Positions 55,022-64,000 of a DNA stretch of 64,000 bases are shown piece by piece. Numbering within the stretch: position 1 is the first letter of the stretch; each line of letters begins with the position of its first letter. Where the stretch lies: positions 71,604,659 to 71,668,658 of the forward strand of contig CM049313.1 of assembly GCA_026874595.1 (NCBI GenBank), read 5' to 3'. The position numbers and the translations under genes are program-made. The notes beneath the pieces are model-generated. The model saw only the letters and a program-made list of their open reading frames with translations. It made no database searches and was not told the origin of the DNA. Source of the DNA: Sipunculus nudus (lineage: Eukaryota > Annelida > Sipuncula > Golfingiida > Sipunculidae).

Positions 55022-55924
55022 CCTGTGATAGTTCGGCAAATCGATTCATTTATCATCATCATCATCATCACACGGTGCACACGCTTGGGAAATTGTCATG
55101 ATTCAAACTGGCAATAAAGCTTCACAGCAACACAAATAAATGTTATTTCACTATGCCATCGGGATTTTGAATTGCGTATCGATTAGTTGCTCTCCTGTAG
55201 AACATATTTTTTCACAGTTTTATTTCAAAGTACCTCTTACCGGTCGAATGTAATGTCTCTGAATGTTGTTTGTAACACAGCGTATGATCATGATTTTTGT
55301 GATACATGTATTTCATATTATGATTTACAGTGATTTGCAGAATGACAAATTTCATTTTTGCTCCACCAGAATGACACTGTTATATTGTTTGTTATAATGT
55401 GTGTGATGATAACAAAACAAATTGCCATTTACCATTATACCAGCGATTGTTGACTATAATAAATGACATCAGTGGATTCGTATATCCTTTGAATCTAACC
55501 ATGATTAAACAGTAGTGCCAGAGAATATCTCCTTTTGTTATTATGAGCACATTTCCCTTTCTTGCAATGTGACATTTTTGGCCGGGACCTGTGATAGTTC
55601 GGCAAATCCATTCATTTATCATCATCATCATCACACGGTGCACACGCTTGTTAAATTGTCATGATTCAAACTGGCAATAAAGCTTCACAGCAACACAAAT
55701 AAATGTTATTTAACTATGCCATCGGGATTTTAAAATTGCGTATCGATTAGCCAAACAAATTGCCATTTACCATTATACTAGCGATTGTTGACTATAATAA
55801 ATGACATCAGTAGATTCGTATATCCTTTGAATTTAACCGTGATTAAACAATAGTGCCAGAGAATATCTCCTTTTGTTATTATGAGCACATTTCCCTTTCT
55901 TGCAGTGTGACATTTTTGGCCGGG
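55022..55924 (+). repeat. Segmental tandem duplication A-X-B / A'-B'
   Basis: Unit 1 (55022-55587) consists of A (55022-55186), X (about 55187-55413) and B (55414-55587). Unit 2 (55588-55924) repeats A and B at high identity but lacks X. A and A' share 'gatagttcggcaaatc', a (TCA)n run and 'ttcacagcaacacaaataa'; B and B' share 'ctagcgattgttgactataa'-like text and 'catttccctttcttgca'. The minus-strand frames in B and B' (GQKCHIARKGNVLIITKGD in B) differ mainly by replacement changes, so they do not look like coding sequence. Confidence 0.88.
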
Positions 55925-56949
55925 TTTGTGCGGAACCGGTTTCCATGGACCGAGCTCACCCTCTATATTCACATGCACAGTATCTGATAGATGGCGCTGC
56001 GCTTTACCTTTGGCGATATAACGTCAAATAACACGTGATTTATTGTAAAATGGAAAATGACATTGTTATAGCAATATTTTTCCCAAGTGTTATTTTATTT
56101 TGTCTCTTTAAATATTATCATTTTATATGCAGTGCATTTACATATACGGGAGTTTTAGGTTTATGGTTGGATCTTTGAGGCAATATACAGCCGAGTCCAA
56201 CATGATAATTACCACATAGCAGGACGGCTACAGCTTTGGAAACAGACCTATAAGTGATGTCTTATTGGGCAAATAATGACGACGTACTTCCAGAACGACC
56301 CAAGGTGTGATGATTTGGCTTTTACCGTCTAGACGATGAAACTTTCACAGTTACAACTGCACCAGAAACAGTTTACATTTAAAGTGGCATCTTTATCATT
56401 CAGACATTAGTTTGTTGGTAGGAGGTAGGAAGCTGTTCCCGCTCCTTCTGCGGTAGACTCTGCTCAGAGATCAGCAAAAACTGTTGAATAAATAGTCTGT
56501 ATTTTATATTTTATGTGTATTTGAGATGGCAGGTAAATTAATTTATTGATGGATGAAGTTAGGAATCCAGGGTTCTCATCTCCTTTCGTCTGAAAAAAAG
56601 TCTGGAAAAAACATATAAATAATCATATCATATACCAACCTCACATACCTTCATAACCGTTTGATACTCGTACAGGTGTTACCTCCAAAGATCATTCAGA
56701 AGTGATCACAAAATATATAACCTCTTTATGACGTAATTTATTAAACTGGTGTAACTGATGAAGTGTTCTGGAAGTAAAGTTGGTCACGTTTTGAATCATC
56801 GTATATAACCCGTCGGTTATAATACCCGTCTAATGTAGAGCCCCATTAAATGCCCAGTATGAAGGAGATGTTTAAGTACAAATAGCTCCACCTAACAGGG
56901 CGTAATGGCGAAAACGTCTGGAAACTGAATAGCCCTCAGTGTTTGTTTA

Positions 56950-57190
56950 ACTAAATGGCTGGCCAATAACTAGAACAAGCGTGTATGTTTGATAAGGTTC
57001 TTGACGCACGTTAACATCTGGGTATCACCCTGCTATTCCAAATAAACCCTGGTTCCTGGTATCCAGAACAGAGGCAGATGCCGCTACCATAATGCCCTCC
57101 TTGTCTGTTTGAGGCTCGATGGTCCTCTGTACAGGGTTAATTATAACCCCACGTGACCCAACGCTTCCTCAAACAGTGTGATAGGTATAA
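56950..57190. other. Less AT-rich, non-repetitive block upstream of the exon-like segment
   Basis: Balanced base use, no coding frame. It includes GGTTAATTATAACCCC and CACGTGAC (E-box/CRE-like). It lies 60-300 bp upstream of the 57246 exon-like block; an intronic enhancer is possible but unproven. Confidence 0.25.
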
Positions 57191-57245
57191 GCGTCACTTA
57201 TATAAATCACTTGCCAAATGGTCCTGAATTGGTATATTTTTTTAG

Positions 57246-57344
57246 GTCAGAAGCCTGAGGATTCTCATTCTTCTACTGATGTTGAGGTTATGCGGATGTG
57301 TTTTTCCCTGCCCTGAAAAAGGAAAAGTTTTCTCTCAACTACAG
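57246..57344 (+). CDS. Exon-like segment with hydrophobic Cys-containing frame
   Basis: A strong acceptor (TATTTTTTTAG) and a consensus donor (CTACAG|GTGAGT) frame exactly 99 bp. One frame is open throughout: VRSLRILILLLMLRLCG, then CVFPCPEKGKVFSQLQ. Two leucine-rich turns followed by small residues and cysteines look like a signal peptide and the start of a secreted product. The only ATG in this frame is 57279 (Met-12 of the segment); the candidate leader exon at 53723-53778 contributes none. If transcription starts there, translation would begin at 57279 with MLRLCGCVFPCPEKG. Later exons were not found in the remaining 6.6 kb. I do not recognise the family. A non-coding RNA exon is the main alternative. 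Confidence 0.35.
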
Positions 57345-60300
57345 GTGAGTCCTCCAGCCTAGCCTCGAATTCTCTTCTGCTTAAAATATTTACAACACTA
57401 AAATATGCCCGGTGTTACACAGGTGGGCTATAATTATCCAATAATTGAAGGAGAAAATTAAGGTAAATTTTACAAAATTCAAAACACGCATGGCATATAA
57501 CATGTAATCAGAACCAGTTTTGTATTGTGGGAGCCATATACCATTATAATATAATATAAACCTTGTGACGGAGATCTTTACAGGGTTCAGTATTCTATAA
57601 GTTGAAAATTGGTCGACACTTCATAAGCCGGGCGTGTATTTGTATGCACATATAGATTCCTAAACATAGGATCCTAAAAACATTTCTTATTCCCTATGAT
57701 TGAACCAACGGTTTACCGCTGAAGAATCCCAATACACCAGGTTATGATAAGCATAAGAGTGTGACTTAAAACACTTAGCCAAACCAAACAAACATTAAAT
57801 CCTAACCACCATACCCACACATCTAAATCCTCATGCCAACCGTTAATACACCCCATGACCTTAACAGAAATCTTGTCATTAAAAAGACCGTTTGACAATG
57901 ACGTTCCGAAATAAATATCCATACGTTATAGGGAAAGCTGTCGAAGTTGGCCAAGGTTATTTGAAAAAGCTGCATATTGTTTATCTGAGTATATATACGG
58001 TACATAATTCATAAAGATAACATAAGGGCCTAAAAAGGACTCTCATTTTTGAACTTGAAATTTATTGACCAAGACATAATACAAATAGAAATATGGTTCA
58101 AAACATTCAATACATTTTGCCATTGTTACAATGGGGATCGAATTTAAAAAGGTATGACCCATTACTATTTACATTGCATGTGCCATTCAGAGCAAACAGG
58201 ATTTAATGTGCAGTAAACAGGAAATGTGCATGAATAGTTGAAAGCTTTGTGTGGTACTGTATTACTATTTCTATTTTGAGACATTAAATACCTTTAAAGC
58301 TTTTCACTTTGAAACTAAGAAGAATAGTGGCTGAACTGCCCGCTACTATAGTCAAAGTAGTAAACGGAAACACACCGCCTTACCAGGCACTATAACTCTT
58401 CCTCCTTACATTTTAACATAATCTTTACATGATACAATTGTGTTTCATATCAGTAATCAGATCTTTCTGTCAAAATTAACTGTAAGCGCTGCATAATGTA
58501 GCTATACACCAGTATGCTCGCTTGCCCGCTGATGGCGATCCTAATGTTTGCCTGTAGCCGCCAGCAGCGAGGCGTTAGCACCTGAAATATCTAACGCTGT
58601 CCACGGCTACATAAAAACTTGAAATTCTTGAAATACCTGAACTCACTATAACTGCGTTATATACGTTAAATACCAAACGACACTTAAATCTTCTGTACCT
58701 GCAATACATGAAGCTTCCGGTGGCGATGTTGTAAGCTTAAGCTTGCAGTACAACAAAGCCAGCCGACTTATGTGCCATTGGTATGGGTATAGCTTTCTTT
58801 CGGCTATTTCCGTCGGGTCGTTTGAGAATTAACCTAAACAAAGCCGGTGAGACAAGAATACCCCTAGTATTATCGATTGTACCTGATTAGAAACACTTTC
58901 TATGTACCTTTAACATTGTATCTTAAGACAGTGTAAGAAGAGTCTTGTTAAGCTGGAACCTAAATCTGTAGAAAGAACGACATTAAAGCGGCCGGCTAAT
59001 ACATGTCGTAAAAACTACACTGGATATATTTGACGGATGAAGATATAGAAGATGATGATGATGTATGGATGTAAAAACTTTGTAAGATGAGATGGACTTT
59101 AAGGTCCACAAGGTTTTGTATGATTGGCACCAAGCCAGCCCAGAGCAGCGATTAAAGTTTGTAGCTTCATCATTCAAACGGAAACGAGAAGATATTTTCG
59201 GGGGCCAAGACATATTTTGTCACATACAGTTTTAGCAAAATTTAGACCAGTGTACCGTTGCCTTTGTTAGAAATATCATGTATTTTAGGTCCATTAAAAG
59301 AGAAGGAAGACCTAAGATATATAACAATTCATTTTTCTGGTTTTATAATTATAAATGCAAAACAATGGGAACATTAAAAATCCATAACCTGTATTTTTGG
59401 ATTATCATCACAATTGGACTATGATTCACCTTCGGGATAGAACCGAGTTCCTTAGATCAAATCAAGATCAAATGCCTTTTATTTAACCATTGGAAAAATG
59501 CGCATCTGGTTACGAAGAAAAAACTTATAGTATCTGTTGTTTTTTTTGCATCCAAAGTCGAAAAACAAAAATATGAGCACAGTTCTAACAAGAAATTTGC
59601 ACTCAGGGAGCGCAGACCTCCGCCAAGACAGATCATTGGCCCCATATGGCATTGTAAGAAATGCAGAATTTTTTCCTTTAAAAATTCTTCGATCCAGATT
59701 GTGATCCGGATCATCCCCAAAATTTAATCAATTGTTCCTAGTATCATGGCCGAGCTATCCGTAAAATTTAACACAATCCGTTTATAACTTCATGAGTTAA
59801 AACAGACAACAGTCAAACCAACGCCAACAAAACATAAATAATGAATAAGTGACCCTAGGGTCAGCGCGCTCAGTGAATTGAAACGTCATAGTGACTGCCA
59901 TCTAGTGGTGTATATATCCAGGCCAGTGTCATGATTTGTATTCAACTTCATTGATTAGACAATCTGTAAACGTTATGTACCCCAGTTCACAAATCAGACA
60001 TCCGTGTAACTTAATTACCACTTTTAATATATTTTTATAACTTTTTTTACTCTGCAAAACTGGGGAAATCCGACATAGACAGAATGTTAAAAAGTATTTA
60101 ATTATGTTAATATATGCACATCAGCCATATACTATACTATCCAGATATCAGGATTTTACCATTCACTGTACAGGTTATTGAAAAGGTTTGTATATCCATA
60201 TGTCTGTCATGGCCAACCGAATTTAACAACTTTCTGCTCTTATTACATTTTCATTATAAAGGCGTTAAGGTTTAGTGAATCGATTTAAGCAGTCCTCTAT

Positions 60301-61186
60301 ATACTGATTTGCCAGGGCTTGTCGGATGGGAGCCAAGTGTTTTGTAGTACTAATTTAACCAATACCTCCAGCCTTTTTCCTTTCATTTTCCTTAACGGTT
60401 GATAGAAAAATGCTTCAAACTTTACTGTGGTAAATTTCAGAAAACCACATGAATTTTCAAATTATAGTAAAATATTAGGATAGTTACCATAATTAAATGT
60501 ACTGATACATAGCTTTGCTACAAATAGGAGCTTGTTAACAACAATTGCTGTATTTTCGCTGACATTCAAACAATATTTCTGTAATAGAAAATGTTTTCCC
60601 ATTTTATATATATAATCCTTTGATATGACCTCATTCCACAGGCATATAATTAACAAAAAAGAGTGCAACAGAGTAGTTGTCCTTTAATACAGAAGACACA
60701 GTTTTCACTATCACGTTTCCTTTTTTTGCGATAAAATCACCGTCGTAACTATTTTGTACCATTTTCCATTGTAAACTTCTCAATCTAGGTTTACTTGTTG
60801 AGTGGGGGTGTATAAATAAATTTAACTTATATTTTAGTAAAATGGATATGCGATTTTATTCAAATAACCTTTCATGGCTGCAACGTAAAGTTAGCTTGTA
60901 CAATGGTTTGCTAATAAAGATACATATAAAATACACTTAATGTGCCTTGATATAAGTGCATAAACTCTCACAGACGTTGACACGTTGTTTACGTACAGGA
61001 AATAACATATTTTTATCATAAGTGAGAGATATTTTTGTTTCTGTATGTTTGCCACCAGTAGGCCCATTATAGTCCTGTCAATAAACATACAGTGAGGATT
61101 CTCATCACCAGCATTATGAATTCCTAATGAAACTTAGTGTATGTGTGGTTTTTTTTCTTGTTATAAGTAGATAAAAAAATAATCTA
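57345..61186. other. Unassigned DNA, no gene recognised
   Basis: AT-rich and without repeat families that I could match within the window. If the 57246 exon is real, this would be its downstream intron. A CTCF-like motif lies at 59896-59910. Confidence 0.4.
59896..59910 (-). promoter_or_regulatory. CTCF-like motif
   Basis: The plus strand reads TGCCATCTAGTGGTG. Its reverse complement, CACCACTAGATGGCA, matches the bilaterian CTCF core CCASYAGATGGCA exactly. A weaker relative, ATAGATGGCGCTG, lies at 55987-55999. Confidence 0.5.
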
Positions 61187-61350
61187 GGCCAAAAAAATAA
61201 AAGGTTTGGTTCTCAGGTATCGCCCGCGTCAATTTTAAACCCCGCATCAAATTTTTGTTTCGATTTTCAATAGAAACTTACTAAATTTGAGTTCCAGCCG
61301 CTCGGACATTTCATGCAAGCAGATAAAATCATACAATTATGATGAAATTT
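61187..61350 (-). mobile_element. Harbinger-like MITE (family H), half copy
   Basis: It begins GGCCAAAAAAATAAAAGG and continues GGTTCTCAGGTATCGCCC, 'gcgtcaattttaaaccccgc' and 'atcaaatttttg', then 'ataaaatcatacaattatga' and 'gatgaaatttcctttgttat', matching the 52.39 kb copy. Similarity is lost near 61350; the right end is absent. No long C tract in this copy. Confidence 0.75.
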
Positions 61351-63549
61351 CCTTTGTTATTCAGACTATAAGTATCTGTATCAATATATAGTCATGTGTT
61401 AGCATTTATTATGCTTTATTACATAAACTCACAAATTGTCGAATGTTGCTAGCAGTGCTCTCTTAAAGGAAGACACTTTTACTGAACAAAAACAGTACAG
61501 TTCAACAGAAACCCCACATCCTATATAGTTTTTTATTGTATTGTACAAATATCACAGGTTTGTACAAATATCAAAGCCAGAACTTGTTGAAGTTTTTGCC
61601 AGCTTGTTTAGTCTAGCACAAAAGCTCTGAAGTGACCCTGGTAGTCTAAATAATAGTTTACTTTCCTCTGACCTCGTTGCTTTCTAAGAATTAGTTAATT
61701 TACCTCTGACTAGCCGTTCTCGGAATATGAAACCTTATTAGCTGGTAAATCGTGTAGTTTCAACCAACATAAACCGAACTTCCAGTATCCTCCGGTTTCC
61801 TGCCGGTTAGGCTGTCAGTTTACAGGGACAGCAAGGAGCACAGTTTGAGGCTCTGTTATTAGCATTTAACATACGGGCCATTATCCCTGCGCATAGCAGA
61901 ACCTTCTGTTAAATATGACGTTTATTACATGCTTGACACGCTAAACACACAGGGAATCAAGATAAAAATCAGTATTATAATAATTTATTGTAACATGAGA
62001 TGTGCTACCCATTGTGTTGTACAGACATATGTTGGCCTACAATTTAGACACTTGTATGCTGTTCTGTTATCATTATAAGTGCAAACCAGGATAGTGGGAG
62101 TCTGAGAAAACTTGAGAGGAATTTAGTGCCTGATGAGTCATGATAAACAAAGAATAGTCCACAATTCGGCTGCATCCTTATCTGCCCCTTTTTACTTGTA
62201 GTCTGATCAGAATTTCTTAAAAAGTAAACAGAAATAAGTTAAGGCATTTTTTCAAAAGCTAGTATAGAGTTATCTTAACATTTAAATTTAAATATTGTAA
62301 AGTCCAATTTTTTTATTTTAATTTTCTTTTATCTTAAATGACATAGGATTTAGCACACCCGAAAAAGGTCATATCGGCTTATTCCCTCCAGTCTATAATG
62401 ATCGTTTTGATATTATTACACTTTTCTGGAGTCTAGGTCTTCCAGTCCGAGCGGACTGGAATCAAAGAATGTATTCAATATCACAATAATTGGTAAATAT
62501 GCTTCATTTCCAAGTGACCTTGGACTTTTGCTTACAGTCAATAGCAAAGCTAACCCGGATGGCGCGGCGTTAAATTGTTCAAAGAAAACTTTTATATACT
62601 AGTATTAATCAATACTTGAAAGTGGCAAATTTTCTACCGGGCAGAGCTGGTCGGAAACGGTAAAACATTTACCAGACACCAAAGAATTTTACTAGTATAC
62701 ACATTTGCTGTTGAAAATGACTGTTTACAGTAAATGTGTTTAAAAACAGTACAATGCAGTTCAGGTTTTGCACACATTTTACTATTTTGCATTGTCTAAA
62801 TCCACGAAGGGTTTCTCACATAGGAATTAAGTGGATGATGTGAGCATTCTTAAATATCCATGCAAATAAAATATTTTTGTGATTCCAGGGGAGGAAAAAG
62901 GGGATCAGACCTTATAAAAATTATCACCAGCCAAGAAAAAAGCTGGGATTTTAAGAAATTTTGCTTGACCACCCTTAAAATGCTGGCACATTCAGGCAGT
63001 CCGTCACTTATTGTGAACCCTGCCTGAATACTATCTTGCGTCACGTCTATGTGGATCGCATTCCCGTCCTCTTGGAGATCAAGCCAGACCCCATCTTTTC
63101 AGTTATGTCCGGCAGCTCTCATCATTGAAAAGAAATGGTCATATTATGGTCATATTAATTAGGTTATAGTTTATTTTCATGAGGGGATGTATTTATTATT
63201 AGTTACTGCGTGGGTGCTTCCCTGACTGATATTGACTATGGTTCCCTGTTGACCGGTCATGGTACAACATTTTCTCAGAATAACATGTCGCGCAAGGGTC
63301 CAAGAGTCATCAGGAAAGTCGGGTACAGACAACATGCAGGACCTTTGTTGTTAATGCATAGCGTTTTGGGTTAACTGTGTCTTCTGTTTGACACAGTTAG
63401 TTACAGTCATAAAGGTGCGCTTTGTATGAAAAACTGCGCTGACTTCTGGACACTCCCCATCATGTTTACAAGTGTGCTATGTAAAAATGAACAGAATACT
63501 TGATCACCACCCCTCGTCCTGCAGGGGTGGATATATTCGAGTTATCTTA
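61351..63549. other. Unassigned DNA, no gene recognised
   Basis: No repeat or gene supported. A less AT-rich, non-repetitive stretch lies at about 61700-61920. Confidence 0.4.
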
Positions 63550-63865
63550 GGCAAAACAAATGTGAGGTTCTTAGGCACTTTAAAAAAAACAGTAAACAAG
63601 GGCGATTTTTTTTACCTTTTTTTGTAAATCCCGATAAAAATGTCATATGATCAGGGAAAAGCATGATAATAACAGAATGTTATGCTTAACTGGTAAAAGC
63701 ACTACAAATCAAAGGAAATCTTATCTATTTTTTTTTTATTTTATCTTCTTGAAAGGTTAAAAAATCAAACATAAAAAAATTGATGCGGGGGGGGGGGGGA
63801 TTGACGCGGGCGGTACCTGAGAACCATACCTTTTTATTTTTTTTTATTTTATTTTTTATTTTGCC
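63550..63865 (+). mobile_element. Harbinger-like MITE (family H), near-complete copy
   Basis: It starts TTA|GGCAAAACAAATG with GGTTCTTAGGCAC and ends GCGGGCGGTACCTGAGAACC, 'ataccttttta', ...TTTTGCC at 63865. The interior is collinear with the 20.32 kb copy ('aaaaatgtcatatgatcagg', 'gcttaactggtaaaagcac'). A 13-nt G tract (63787-63799) sits inside the right end, the mirror position of the C tract at 52.45 kb. Confidence 0.78.
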
Positions 63866-64000
63866 TTTTTGGCCCATGTTCTATATACTTGACGTGAAAT
63901 TACCATTATCTATTTTTTTTTCACATTGGCATTTTGAGGGAGGATGATGCGACTTTGTTAACTTGTTAACTGAGATATAAGGACCTAACCCGTTGCACAG

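Noticed and set aside
55392-55978. Two related minus-strand frames sharing KGNVLIITKGDILWHYCLI
   Set aside because: They are the two copies of segment B in a recent duplication; their few differences are mostly replacement changes, giving no sign of coding constraint.

Overview
The window reads as gene-poor, AT-rich nuclear DNA of an animal. The signs are long (TA)n microsatellites, tRNA-derived SINEs with target-site duplications, a non-LTR retrotransposon, a pogo/Tigger-type transposon derivative, several MITE families, splice-like signals, and no bacterial gene organisation. A marine invertebrate, perhaps a mollusc, is my guess from the style of the repeats; nothing here proves a taxon. 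I find no complete protein-coding gene of known function. Most open frames of 60-118 codons are chance frames, or lie inside repeats (the minisatellite, SINEs, simple TA or CT repeats).

Layout. 0-8 kb: mostly unassigned AT-rich DNA with old dispersed repeats, and one complete SINE (6319-6719) that landed in an older repeat with a 14-bp target duplication. 8.2-9.85 kb: a minisatellite of 32 units of exactly 51 bp. 12.35-12.9 kb: a foldback element with long inverted arms and 11-bp flanking direct repeats. 17.0-21.3 kb: a nest, in which an array of ~34-bp 'GAGCTGCAT' units is interrupted by a 5'-truncated LINE and by a Harbinger-like MITE, and is bordered on the right by an LTR-like promoter block with TATA box and heat-shock-type motif. 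25.78-27.36 kb: a pogo/Tigger derivative inside a (TA)n tract, which keeps the transposase DNA-binding N-terminus and the C-terminal tail but lacks the catalytic domain. 28-45 kb: mostly unassigned, with SINE fragments, simple repeats and one candidate small ORF (36643-36837). 45.7-52.7 kb: more MITEs, a 58-60 bp tandem array, and a LINE remnant carrying a SINE insertion. 53.7-57.3 kb: the best candidate for host transcription, a TATA-box promoter with a short ATG-free first exon and donor, then about 3.5 kb downstream a 99-bp exon-like block with a hydrophobic, cysteine-containing frame. 57.4-64 kb: unassigned DNA, a CTCF-like motif and two more MITE copies.

The window is best read as intergenic or intronic sequence shaped by repeated insertion of mobile elements into simple or tandem repeats. 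The transcription-unit calls are inferences from signal sequences only and would need RNA evidence.
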